Part shown: positions 22,699-30,027 of the stretch, piece after piece
Position numbering within the stretch: position 1 is the first letter of the stretch
Layout of the letters: every line of letters begins with the position of its first letter
Origin: JAFDVL01 sp031371805
GTDB taxonomy: Bacteria > Acidobacteriota > Blastocatellia > RBC074
Assembly: GCA_031371805.1 (NCBI GenBank)
Contig: JANMKB010000321.1
Span: 1-32,561 of the forward strand
Length of the DNA stretch: 32,561 nt
Direction: 5' to 3'
Translations under genes and position numbers: made by a program
The notes under the pieces: model-generated
The model's database searches: none
Told to the model about the DNA's origin: nothing
What the model saw: only the letters and a program-made list of their open reading frames with translations

Positions 22699-22977
22699 CG
22701 CATCAAAACACAAACACCAACCTATCCTAAAATGGCAAAGGCTGCGAAAATTCAGGGGACGGTACAGGTACAGGTTTTCGTTGACCAAAAAGGGAAAGTA
22801 ATTAAGGCATGCATAATTTCAGGGCATCCATTTCTGCGTGAAGCGGCCATTAACGCCGCACTGAAATGTAAATACAAAAAGAATTTCGGGGCTGATAAAA
22901 AAAGACCTAAGCGTGGCCAAAATCAATCTATGACAGACCAGGTTATCTACGAATTCAAATTACCATCAGAAACATAA
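22699..22977 (+). pseudogene. TonB C-terminal domain fragment, probably 5'-truncated
   Basis: The frame is open only from 22699, just after a TAG at 22696-22698. It encodes TPTYPKMAKAAKIQGTVQVQ, then VFVDQKGKVIKACIISGHPF and LREAAINAALKCKYKK, the standard TonB C-terminal (energy transducer) fold. The first ATG at 22732 lies inside the conserved PxYPxMAK start of the domain and has no ribosome binding site, so a normal start, membrane anchor and Pro-rich linker are missing. A complete TonB-like protein would need at least 100 more residues upstream. An inverted-repeat element lies 60 bases upstream and may have caused the loss. If translated, an 81-residue cytosolic stub would result. Confidence 0.6.
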
Positions 22978-23073
22978 CCTGATTGTCAGGCAACACCCAA
23001 CATTTATTGCATCGGAGCGCGCAACAGGTGCTTTGATTATCTCCAAGGTTACAGCGCACGCTCGGTGAACGAG

Positions 23074-23098
23074 TTGTCAGGTACTCGTAACCTGACAA
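23074..23098. repeat. Hairpin upstream of a VOC gene
   Basis: TTGTCAGGT (23074-23082) and ACCTGACAA (23090-23098) form a perfect 9-bp stem with a 7-base loop, 40 bases before the VOC start codon. No T-run follows on either strand. Confidence 0.45.
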
Positions 23099-23137
23099 AA
23101 CAACAACCAGGTTGTATCAATTCAAAAGAGGAAAACT

Positions 23138-23569
23138 ATGGCCGACTCAGAAATTGTGCAAAAAACATCGGAGCTTCACATGAAGCGAGTCACTGGCATC
23201 GGTGGCATCTTTTTCAAGGCAAAGGACGCACCTGCGCTACAGGCTTGGTACAAGCGTCATCTCGGCATTGATGTCCAGGCGTGGGGCGGTGCCGCGTTCG
23301 ACTGGGCTGACTCGGATGGCAAGCCCACCAGCGGAACGACCGCCTGGTTGATTGCGCCGGAGGCAAGCAAGCAGTTTGCTCCAAGCGAAGCCTCGTTCAT
23401 GGTCAACTACCGCGTTGAAGACCTTCACGCCCTAGTCGCGGCGCTCAAAGCGGAAGGCTGCAACGTCCTCGACAAAATCACGGATGACGCTGAGTACGGC
23501 AAGTTTGCCCACGTCATTGATCCTGAGGGAAACAAGGTCGAGTTGTGGCAACCACCTGCCAGTCAATGA
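23138..23569 (+). CDS. VOC superfamily protein (glyoxalase/bleomycin-resistance fold)
   Basis: 143 residues with two beta-alpha-beta-beta-beta modules: TGIGGIFFKAKDAPALQAWY, then KRHLGIDVQAWGGAAFDW in the first half and FMVNYRVEDLHALVAALKAE, then AEYGKFAHVIDPEGNKVELW in the second. The closing DPEGNKVELWQP is the usual C-terminal metal/substrate signature, with Glu as ligand. AGAGGAAA precedes the ATG at 23138; Met at residue 15 (23180) is a possible later start. The DNA is visibly more GC-rich in third positions than its neighbours, so it may be a recent arrival. It is the first gene of the long plus-strand cluster of small enzymes. Substrate unknown. Confidence 0.88.
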   Translation: MADSEIVQKTSELHMKRVTGIGGIFFKAKDAPALQAWYKRHLGIDVQAWGGAAFDWADSDGKPTSGTTAWLIAPEASKQFAPSEASFMVNYRVEDLHALVAALKAEGCNVLDKITDDAEYGKFAHVIDPEGNKVELWQPPASQ

Positions 23570-23663
23570 AAAGTGCCCACGCTCCCTGCGGCAGTCTGCG
23601 ACCTAACATCTGTTCAACCGTAACAGCGCCATACTGTACCGAATAATTCAAAGGAATAAAATC

Positions 23664-24053
23664 ATGGCTAAACCCGAAACCATTGATGAATACCTTGCAG
23701 AACTCAGCGAAGATAAACGCGCTGCGCTTGAAAAACTTCGCCAAACGATCAGGTCTGTAACGCCCACTGCCGAAGAATATTTTTACTACCACATCCCCGC
23801 GTTCCGCTTGAATGGGCAACGGCTGATTGGCTTTGCTGCGGCAACCAATCATTGCGCCATCTATCCATTAAGCGCCGCGACGGTGAAAGCTTTCAAGGAT
23901 GAATTGAAGAATTACGACACCAGTCCGGGAACCATTCGTTTTACGCCAGACAAGCCGTTGCCTGCGACACTGATACGCAAACTGGTCAAGGCGCGGATCG
24001 AAGAAAATGAAGAAATGCTGCTCAAGCGGGCGGCGCGACGGAAGAAAAAATGA
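23664..24053 (+). CDS. DUF1801 / YdhG-like protein
   Basis: 129 residues of the YdhG/DUF1801 family, a small iron-chaperone (CyaY/YdhG)-like alpha/beta fold: TIDEYLAELSEDKRAALEKL, then RQTIRSVTPTAEEYFYYHIP and AFRLNGQRLIGFAAATNHCA, ending in a Lys/Arg-rich tail. The YYHIPAF-NG core is the most typical element. AAGGAAT precedes the ATG. Its stop overlaps the start of the YdeI-like gene by four bases (ATGA), so the two are translationally coupled. Function unresolved; members often sit with VOC, DinB and AHSA1-like genes. Confidence 0.87.
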   Translation: MAKPETIDEYLAELSEDKRAALEKLRQTIRSVTPTAEEYFYYHIPAFRLNGQRLIGFAAATNHCAIYPLSAATVKAFKDELKNYDTSPGTIRFTPDKPLPATLIRKLVKARIEENEEMLLKRAARRKKK

Positions 24054-24523
24054 AACCTACCAATCAAAAGCAATCATTCACAGCCGTCATCGAAGCCGCA
24101 GGCGGCGGTGGAGCTTTTGTCAACATTCCTTTCGATGTCGAGGAAATGTACGGCAGGAAGCGCGTCAAAATTAAGGCTTCGATTGAGGGAGAACCGTACA
24201 AAGGAACGCTGGTACGGATGGGCAGCGATTGTCACATGTTGCCCGTGCTGAAAAGCATTCGAGAAAAAATCGGCAAAAACATTGGCGACGAAGTAGCTGT
24301 AACTGTCGAAGAAGACCTTGCACCAAGAATAGTCGAAGTGCCTTCAGATTTACAGGAAGCCTTCACACAAAACCCTGAAGCCGAAGTATTTTTTAAGCAG
24401 CTCTCGTATACAAATCAAAAAGAATATGTGAAGTGGATTGAAGAGGCGAAACGAGCAGAAACACGACATAACCGAATTAGTAAGGCGCTTGAGTGGCTGG
24501 GGCAAAACAAGCCGCTTCGATAA
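24050..24523 (+). CDS. YdeI/OmpD-associated-like protein with DUF1905 domain
   Basis: 157 residues. The first part (FTAVIEAAGGGGAFVNIPFD, then VEEMYGRKRVKIKASIEGEP and IREKIGKNIGDEVAVTVEED) is a DUF1905 beta-barrel. The second part (about residues 100-150: VPSDLQEAFTQNPEAEVFF, then LSYTNQKEYVKWIEEAKRAE) is the YdeI/OmpD-associated helical domain, ending in RHNRISKALEWLGQ. Such proteins are listed as bacteriocin-protection or YdeI-like, with no proven reaction. It is coupled to the DUF1801 gene by an ATGA overlap; the DoxX gene follows after 21 bases. Confidence 0.87.
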   Translation: MKPTNQKQSFTAVIEAAGGGGAFVNIPFDVEEMYGRKRVKIKASIEGEPYKGTLVRMGSDCHMLPVLKSIREKIGKNIGDEVAVTVEEDLAPRIVEVPSDLQEAFTQNPEAEVFFKQLSYTNQKEYVKWIEEAKRAETRHNRISKALEWLGQNKPLR

Positions 24524-24544
24524 TTACTACTGAAAGGAAAAACT

Positions 24545-25327
24545 ATGCAAACGAATACCCTGATTGCTCCCGACTCGAAAAACCGCCGCTGGGCTGGATA
24601 TATTTTTACTGCCCTGCCTGCGCTGTTCCTGCTCATGGATGGCGTCATGAAATTATTCAAACCCGCGCCCGTGGTAGAAGCAACCGTCAAGCTCGGCTAT
24701 CCTGAAAGCGTCATCGTTGGGCTTGGAATTGTTGTCGTCATTTCGACAATTCTTTATCTCATCCCAAACACTTCTGTGTTGGGCGCAATTATTCTGACAG
24801 GGTATCTGGGCGGCGCAGTCACGACGCATGTGCGGGTTGGCGCCGGATGGTTTCCAATTTTATTTCCTGTCATCATCGGAGTTCTGCTGTGGGGCGGAAT
24901 TTATTTGCGCGACACGACGCTGCAATCACTGATTCCCTTGACGATCCAATCAGGATTCACCACCAAAAAAATGTTATGGGCGGGGTGGGTATTGAGCGTT
25001 TTACCCGCGTTATTATTGTTCTTCAGCGCCTTCATGAAGCTGACGAAGGCTGCGCCTGTGATTGATGGATTCAAACTATTTGGCTACCCTGAAAGCACCT
25101 TGCTGGGCATTGGAATTGTAGAAATTCTGTGTACGATTCTCTTTCTGATTCCGCGCACGACGATGCTGGGAGCGATTTTAGTAACAGGATATTTAGGCGG
25201 CGCAACGGCGACACACCTGAGAATCGGCGATGCCTATTTTCTGACGATTATTGCTGGCGTGATCGCGTGGGGTGGATTATTTTTTCGCAATGAACATGTG
25301 CGGACACTCATCCCTTTGCGAAGCTAA
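24545..25327 (+). CDS. DoxX-like membrane protein, tandem duplication in one chain
   Basis: 260 residues with eight likely membrane helices. Two halves (about residues 15-130 and 140-260) repeat the same DoxX-like four-helix unit: WAGYIFTALPALFLLMDGVM against WAGWVLSVLPALLLFFSAFM, VKLGYPESVIVGLGI against FKLFGYPESTLLGIGI, and LTGYLGGAVTTHVR against VTGYLGGATATHLR. Single-unit proteins of about 130 residues are the norm, so this is a fused internal duplication. AAGGA lies before the ATG. DoxX-like proteins are membrane proteins of uncertain role, sometimes tied to redox stress. It lies between the YdeI-like and the RibD/DHFR-like genes, with 21- and 27-base gaps. Confidence 0.88.
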   Translation: MQTNTLIAPDSKNRRWAGYIFTALPALFLLMDGVMKLFKPAPVVEATVKLGYPESVIVGLGIVVVISTILYLIPNTSVLGAIILTGYLGGAVTTHVRVGAGWFPILFPVIIGVLLWGGIYLRDTTLQSLIPLTIQSGFTTKKMLWAGWVLSVLPALLLFFSAFMKLTKAAPVIDGFKLFGYPESTLLGIGIVEILCTILFLIPRTTMLGAILVTGYLGGATATHLRIGDAYFLTIIAGVIAWGGLFFRNEHVRTLIPLRS

Positions 25328-25354
25328 TGTGAGTATTTTTATGAAAGGAATGCT

Positions 25355-25855
25355 ATGAGAAAAGTCCACTACGAAGTTGCCGTTAGTCTGGATGGGTTTA
25401 TTGCCGGGCCGAACGGCGAATATGATTGGATTCCGACCGACCCTGAGATGGATTTCAATGCACTCTATGATCAGTTCGATACTGTATTTGTTGGGCGTCG
25501 CACGTTTGAGCTATTTCATACGATGATGCCGAAGAAAGAAACGTTTGTGTTTTCGCACACCTTACAAGCAACGCAATATCCCGATGTCACAATCGTGCAT
25601 CAAAAACCAGAAATTGTAGTCGCAGAGCTGCGTACCAAACCGGGAAAAGATATTTGGTTATACGGCGGTGGTTTACTTTTTCAAAGCCTGCTTGAAACAA
25701 ATCTTGTTGATACAGTAGAGGTCGCGGTGATGCCGGTTTTATTGGGCGAAGGCGTTCCGCTATTTCCCTCTTCCTACAACCCAACCAAACTGGAGCTTAC
25801 TTATCATCGAATTTATAAATCAGGAATTGTGAAGCTGGCTTATAACGTCAAGTAG
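25355..25855 (+). CDS. Dihydrofolate reductase-like / RibD C-terminal domain protein
   Basis: 166 residues forming a single RibD_C/DHFR-like domain: EVAVSLDGFIAGPNGEYDWI, then FDTVFVGRRTFELFHTM, IWLYGGGLLFQSLLETNLVD and VEVAVMPVLLGEGVPLFP. The GGG-LF segment and the FVGRRTFE strand-helix are the NADPH-binding elements of the fold. This stand-alone YwjB/YyaP-like group is common in soil bacteria and has no proven substrate. It is not a housekeeping folate reductase. AAGGA precedes the ATG. The VOC gene follows after 16 bases. Confidence 0.88.
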   Translation: MRKVHYEVAVSLDGFIAGPNGEYDWIPTDPEMDFNALYDQFDTVFVGRRTFELFHTMMPKKETFVFSHTLQATQYPDVTIVHQKPEIVVAELRTKPGKDIWLYGGGLLFQSLLETNLVDTVEVAVMPVLLGEGVPLFPSSYNPTKLELTYHRIYKSGIVKLAYNVK

Positions 25856-25871
25856 CTCGAAAGGAAAAATT

Positions 25872-26327
25872 ATGAATGCACCAGGAATTCCCAACGGCTA
25901 TCACACGATTACACCCTACCTCAGTGTGCAAAATGCTCCGGCGTTGATTGAATTTTTGCAGCAGGCATTTGCTGCTGAAGAAATTGAGACGCACACCATG
26001 CCGGATGGCAGAATTATTAACGCGCAAATCAAAATTGGCGATTCAATGGTCTTAATCGCTGATGCTCCCAAAGATTTGACAGGACGCAAATTGATGCCGG
26101 CGATGCTCTATTTATACGTCAGCGATACCGACGCTGTGTATCAAAGCGCAATTCTCGCCGGTGGAAAATCTATTCAGGAACCAGCGAATCAATTTTACGG
26201 AGATCGCGTCGCTGCTATCGAAGACATGGCAGAAAATCAATGGTGGATCGCAACGCACAAAGAAGAAATGTCACCAGAAGAATTGATTCAGCGCGCATCA
26301 CAAAGGGAGTCACAAAAAGGTAATTAA
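25872..26327 (+). CDS. VOC superfamily protein, PhnB-like paralogue
   Basis: 151 residues, PhnB-like VOC fold: GIPNGYHTITPYLSVQNAPA, then FLQQAFAAEEIETHTMPDGR, INAQIKIGDSMVLIADAPKD and QFYGDRVAAIEDMAENQWWI followed by ATHKEEMSPEEL. It is a paralogue of the VOC gene at 19440-19910, with the same GYHT, DG, KIGDS, QFYGDR and ATH blocks. It differs at the C-terminal metal region: DPFGHEW there is EDMAENQW here, so the usual DP-G turn is lost. GAAAGGAAA precedes the ATG; the ankyrin gene starts three bases after its stop. Confidence 0.88.
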   Translation: MNAPGIPNGYHTITPYLSVQNAPALIEFLQQAFAAEEIETHTMPDGRIINAQIKIGDSMVLIADAPKDLTGRKLMPAMLYLYVSDTDAVYQSAILAGGKSIQEPANQFYGDRVAAIEDMAENQWWIATHKEEMSPEELIQRASQRESQKGN

Positions 26328-26330
26328 CCA

Positions 26331-26996
26331 ATGCTTGATCGAATCATCAACGGACGGACTAATTTAGTATTTGAGTATCTGGCAGCAGGCAAAGCCGCAA
26401 ACGCTACAGACACAGATGGAGTTTCGCTCATCCAATGGTGCGCGTATTACGGCGATGTCAGCGCGATAAAATTTTTGCTGGCAAATGGCGAATCACTCTC
26501 TTCGCTTGGAGAAAATTTTGATCTCAATGGCGCAGCTTTTCATGGACATTGGCGGCTCTGTCAATTCCTCATCGAAAACGGCGCAGATGTGAATTTCCCT
26601 CTACCAGACACCGCAGAAACACCATTGCATGCGGCGTTGTGTACCACGAAATGTACCGCACCTGATGTAGTCATCAAAGTATTACTTGCTAACAGAGCCG
26701 ATCCAAATTGCGGTACCAAACCTGGAGTTGAAACAGGCGGGTTTATGCGCGATTGTCGGACGAAAGCCGAAACACCGCTGCATCGCGCTGCCGCTTTTGG
26801 CACTGAAGAAACCATTCAATTGTTGCTGGATGCAGGCGCAAAAATTGACGCCAGGGATATGAATGGAGATTCTCCGCTCACGTGGGCAAGCTGGTATTTG
26901 CGACCTGATTCGATTTTAAGAAAACTTTGTTACGGTAACTTTTTTATTCGTCCCGACAGACAAGGAATGGGAGCCAATTTACAAGACAAGCCATAA
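26331..26996 (+). CDS. Ankyrin-repeat protein
   Basis: 221 residues with about five ankyrin repeats and no signal peptide. Recognisable units are DTDGVSLIQWCAYYGDVSAI, then KFLLANGESLSSLGENFDLN, AAFHGHWRLCQFLIENGADV, ETPLHAALCTTKCTAPDVVI and ETPLHRAAAFGTEETIQLLL followed by DAGAKIDARDMNGDSPLTWA. TPLH turns and GA(D/K)(V/I) ends are canonical. A partner protein is unknown; ankyrin stacks bind proteins. Its start is three bases behind the VOC stop, so it is coupled to that gene. The last 30 residues leave the repeat pattern (DSILRKLCYGNFFIRPDR). Confidence 0.88.
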   Translation: MLDRIINGRTNLVFEYLAAGKAANATDTDGVSLIQWCAYYGDVSAIKFLLANGESLSSLGENFDLNGAAFHGHWRLCQFLIENGADVNFPLPDTAETPLHAALCTTKCTAPDVVIKVLLANRADPNCGTKPGVETGGFMRDCRTKAETPLHRAAAFGTEETIQLLLDAGAKIDARDMNGDSPLTWASWYLRPDSILRKLCYGNFFIRPDRQGMGANLQDKP

Positions 26997-27125
26997 TTTT
27001 AGATTGAAATTTTGTTGTGACCTTGCAAATGATATGCGCCCTGCGGAGTTTTCGAAGCAAGCTGGAACATAGCAATCTTAGTGAGTTACTGAAAAATTGA
27101 AACAAGTAATTGTTGAGTTACGATC

Positions 27126-28523
27126 ATGGAAAAAACTCCAGAGTTCTTACTTTCAAATTATGATGATGTCCGGTTTATTGCCGAAGGTGCTTATGGACGA
27201 GTCTACAAATGCACGCACAATGAAATTATTACAGCCGTTAAAATTCTTGATGCCCTTGATTCAGAATCGCAAGAAAGATTCAAAACCGAAATTGAAATAC
27301 TTCGACGTATTGACCACGTGAATATAGTGAAACTGCTTGATGCAGGTGAAACCGATGGTCATTACTGGTATGAATCTGAGTATGCTAATCAGGGACATTT
27401 CGGACAAATGCAGGGCTATCTCTTTTACTCTGATTTGGATCGAGTTGACTACTTTCGGCAAATTTGCTTAGGTGTACAAGCACTACATAATTTGGAACTG
27501 TCTATAATTCACCGTGATCTCAAGCCATCAAATATTCTTGTCTTTGAATACCCTAACCCTGCGCAGCAGACCATTTTGAAGATCGCTGATTTCGGGTTAG
27601 CCACAATTACTGGTATCACTTCGAACCTTACAGCAACGGGTGTGGCTCTTGGTACAGCAGATTATATCGCTCCTGAAAGGATCAGAGACCCACGGATTAA
27701 AACGCCTGCCTCTGACATCTATTCTCTTGGGATAACCTTCCTTGAAGCCTGCACTGGACGCACAAGACCGAGTCAAGAAAATCTCAACCTTGTTCCAGAG
27801 ATCCTTAAACCTATCATCGAACAGATGGTTCGAGAACATCCGCGTAACCGCTATCAATCAATTTCGGATATTCTTGAAGCATTCGACAGTCTTTGTTCTT
27901 GGCGTTTATTTACGGGTAGAGAGCCGCAAGAAAATGAAGTAAGTACACCAATATATCAGGTTAATATTGGGCGCAATCTAGAAAACGCACTTAACTCTCT
28001 TTATACCTGTAACTCGGAAAATGTCTTTAACTTGCTAGCAAATTTAGAAACCTTGCTAGACCGTCTTGGTGAGGCTCACGATCATGAGGCATTGACTTTA
28101 ATGAATACGCCTCGCAACGCGATGGCAATGATTGATAAAGCTAACCATGAGGAGTTATTGCGTATCGTTCAACGGTTTATGAAAGCGGCTGAGTGTACTA
28201 AAGACAGCGACTTCTTCTCTCCTGCTCCTCAATCATGGTCATGCTTCCTAGCTGATACCTTTGCGCTCTCATCCTACCGCCCAACAAAACATCTTTGCCT
28301 GGAAGGGCTTGCAAAATTTTTGTTTAGATTCAAAACGCATGATACAAAAGTATACCTCGCCCAAACAATTCAAAAGTTAGACGACCCTGATCACACCGAA
28401 TTTTTAGCAGCGCGATTGCGAGAGGTTGATTGCGAGGAAGTTGCCAAAACATTAGATGGTGTTCCTGAACAACGCACGATAGATTTGCAGGCATTACAAA
28501 TTGCTTTAATCAATATTGTTTAG
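27126..28523 (+). CDS. Cytoplasmic Ser/Thr protein kinase with unknown helical C-terminus
   Basis: 465 residues. Residues about 12-265 are a Hanks-type kinase: Gly loop AEGAYGRVY (first Gly replaced by Ala19), Lys39 in TAVKIL, a helix-C Glu at 55 or 57, HRDLKPSN with Asp131 and Asn136, DFG at 155-157, GTADYIAPE and SDIYSLG. All catalytic residues are present. The rest (about 275-465) is helical, with repeat-like stretches (NVFNLLANLETLLDRLGEA, then HTEFLAARLREVDCEEVAKT), and matches nothing I recognise. There is no membrane helix or PASTA, TPR or WD40 part, unlike most acidobacterial kinases. Codon choice (ATA, CTA, AGA) and lower GC differ from its neighbours. It has no good SD, and a long hairpin closes the gene. 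It looks acquired. Confidence 0.9.
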   Translation: MEKTPEFLLSNYDDVRFIAEGAYGRVYKCTHNEIITAVKILDALDSESQERFKTEIEILRRIDHVNIVKLLDAGETDGHYWYESEYANQGHFGQMQGYLFYSDLDRVDYFRQICLGVQALHNLELSIIHRDLKPSNILVFEYPNPAQQTILKIADFGLATITGITSNLTATGVALGTADYIAPERIRDPRIKTPASDIYSLGITFLEACTGRTRPSQENLNLVPEILKPIIEQMVREHPRNRYQSISDILEAFDSLCSWRLFTGREPQENEVSTPIYQVNIGRNLENALNSLYTCNSENVFNLLANLETLLDRLGEAHDHEALTLMNTPRNAMAMIDKANHEELLRIVQRFMKAAECTKDSDFFSPAPQSWSCFLADTFALSSYRPTKHLCLEGLAKFLFRFKTHDTKVYLAQTIQKLDDPDHTEFLAARLREVDCEEVAKTLDGVPEQRTIDLQALQIALINIV

Positions 28524-28615
28524 ATAACAGCCTCATCTTATAAAAAAGAGAACCGATGGCTATCAGCTCGATTTTGAAAGCAATACTTATGTACTGGAAG
28601 AAACTGAATATTCAG

Positions 28616-28703
28616 AAAACAGGCGTCAAGAGTACGGGCTTTAGCTTGTGCCTGAGAACTCTGAAGACACAAGCTAACGCTCATACTCTTGACGCCTGTT
28701 TTT
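28616..28703. terminator. Long nested hairpin behind the kinase gene
   Basis: AAAACAGGCGTCAAGAGTA (28616-28634) and its perfect complement (28684-28702) form a 19-bp outer stem. Inner arms AGCTTGTG (28643-28650) and CACAAGCT (28668-28675) form a further 8-bp stem with a 17-base loop. The 3' arm ends in TTTT on both strands' reading, so it can terminate transcription either way. It separates the kinase from the following VOC gene, whose start is 17 bases beyond. Confidence 0.7.
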
Positions 28704-28719
28704 CCAAATAAAAGATATT

Positions 28720-29103
28720 ATGAATGCAACATTTAAAACCGTCTGGCCTTATCAAAATGATGCAATGAATTTACCTGTCGCTGATGTAGATTCTGCTATT
28801 AATTTTTATGAATCCGTGATGGGATTTCAACTTGAATCGCGTCACGATGCACCGCATAAATCTGCACATCTTAGTCGTAACGAAATCCGAATCGGACTCG
28901 CAGAAAATGGCGGCGATCCTACGCAAGATGGATGCTTTTTTGAAGTAGATAACGTCGAAGCGGCGTTTGCCGAATTGAAAGCCAATGGCTTCGCAAAGCC
29001 TGAAGCTGATTTTCGGATTGACCAGCACGGCGACACCAAATGGAAAGTATTTTTCGTCATCGCCCCTGATGGACTTTGTTACTGTTTAGGTGAGCGACAA
29101 TAA
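28720..29103 (+). CDS. VOC superfamily protein
   Basis: 127 residues with a VOC fold: NLPVADVDSAINFYESVMGF, SAHLSRNEIRIGLAENGG in the first module and CFFEVDNVEAAFAELKANGF, WKVFFVIAPDGLCYCLGE in the second. The end has APDG in place of the usual DPDGN and CYCLGE closes the last strand, with Glu as the likely metal ligand. No strong SD is visible. It is the first of three VOC genes in a row, with 14- and 20-base gaps; the start lies just behind the kinase hairpin, so a promoter would have to be in or before that hairpin. Substrate unknown. Confidence 0.87.
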   Translation: MNATFKTVWPYQNDAMNLPVADVDSAINFYESVMGFQLESRHDAPHKSAHLSRNEIRIGLAENGGDPTQDGCFFEVDNVEAAFAELKANGFAKPEADFRIDQHGDTKWKVFFVIAPDGLCYCLGERQ

Positions 29104-29117
29104 AGAGATTGATTAAA

Positions 29118-29543
29118 ATGAATCTGGGAAAAATAACGCCTATTCTGCGCATCTTTGACGAAGCGAAAGCGAGAGAATTTTATATAGATTTTCTCGGCTT
29201 CAAGGTTAATTTCGAACATCGCTTTGCCGACGATCTGCCGCTATACATGGGCATTTCCAAAGATGATTGCGTAATTCATTTATCAGAGCATTTTGGGGAT
29301 GGCACTCCTGGCAGTGCGATCCGCGTTGAGACTGAAAATGTCGAAGAGTATCAGCAGGAACTACTCGCCAAAAAATATAAAAATGCACGACCCGGATTAT
29401 ACGATCAACCCTGGGGCAGTCGTGAAATGCCCATCAGTGACCCGTTCGGTAATCGGCTGGTTTTTACAACGACGATCACCAACGAAATCAGCGGCAACCC
29501 TAAAGAAGTGGGTAACTGGAAATTTTCAGAGTCTGATTCATGA
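29118..29543 (+). CDS. VOC superfamily protein (bleomycin-resistance-like)
   Basis: 141 residues from the ATG at 29118; the open frame extends to a TTG at 29109, which is less likely since the family starts at MNLGKITPILRIFDEAKARE. The VOC core continues FYIDFLGFKVNFEHRF, PLYMGISKDDCVIHLSEHFG, GSAIRVETENVEEYQQELLA and PISDPFGNRLVF. HLSEH and the final DPFGNRLVF carry likely metal or substrate residues; this subgroup is similar to BLMA-type bleomycin-binding proteins but need not confer resistance. The next VOC gene has a possible start overlapping its stop. Confidence 0.88.
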   Translation: MNLGKITPILRIFDEAKAREFYIDFLGFKVNFEHRFADDLPLYMGISKDDCVIHLSEHFGDGTPGSAIRVETENVEEYQQELLAKKYKNARPGLYDQPWGSREMPISDPFGNRLVFTTTITNEISGNPKEVGNWKFSESDS

Positions 29544-29563
29544 CAACGCGAAAGGAAAAACTT

Positions 29564-29941
29564 ATGCTGACTACAGCTAATCTCAGAGCCTTCGTCGCAA
29601 CCAGCGATGCGGCAAAAGCCAGAGAATTTTACGAAAAAACTTTGGGCTTAACGTTTGTCAGTGACGAGCCTTATGCGTTGGTATTCAATGCAAACGGCAC
29701 AATGTTGCGCATCCAGAAAGTGAAAGAAGTCGCTCCAATTCCGTACACAGCTTTGGGCTGGCAGGTGGATGACATCAGCGCAACCATTACAGAGCTAACC
29801 AAAAACGGCGTTGTGTTTGAGCGTTTCCCGGGCATTCCGTTCGATGAATTGGGGATTTGCACTTTTCCCAACGGCGACAAAGTTGCGTGGTTCAAAGACC
29901 CGGATGGAAATCTTTTGAGCCTTGACCAAATGGCGAATTAA
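29564..29941 (+). CDS. VOC superfamily protein
   Basis: 125 residues from the ATG at 29564, preceded by AAGGA at seven bases. An upstream ATG at 29540 overlaps the previous stop and would add eight residues. The VOC fold shows as LRAFVATSDAAKAREFYEKT, LGLTFVSDEPYALVFNANGT, LGWQVDDISATITELTKNGV and KVAWFKDPDGNLLSLDQ, with the classical DPDGN-LS end. It is third in a row of VOC genes, and its stop is followed directly by a 13-bp hairpin. Substrate unknown. Confidence 0.88.
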   Translation: MLTTANLRAFVATSDAAKAREFYEKTLGLTFVSDEPYALVFNANGTMLRIQKVKEVAPIPYTALGWQVDDISATITELTKNGVVFERFPGIPFDELGICTFPNGDKVAWFKDPDGNLLSLDQMAN

Positions 29942-29951
29942 TGTGGAAGCC

Positions 29952-29990
29952 CGCACGAAGTAAGGGCGTGATGTACACTTACTTCGTGCG
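29952..29990. repeat. Hairpin between VOC and DUF1697 genes
   Basis: CGCACGAAGTAAG (29952-29964) and CTTACTTCGTGCG (29978-29990) form a perfect 13-bp stem with a 13-base loop, ten bases after the VOC stop. Only a short TGTTTC follows on the plus strand. It may end the VOC message or protect its 3' end. Confidence 0.65.
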
Positions 29991-30027
29991 TGTTTCTGCA
30001 CTACAACTGAAAAATTCAACTTTTATT

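Noticed and set aside
23065..23271. Frame of 68 codons overlapping the VOC start
   Set aside because: It passes through the 23074-23098 hairpin and overlaps the well-supported VOC gene in another frame, with no ribosome binding site.
29109..29117. TTG start for the second VOC gene in the row
   Set aside because: The ATG at 29118 matches the family's usual N-terminus; the TTG adds three non-conserved residues.
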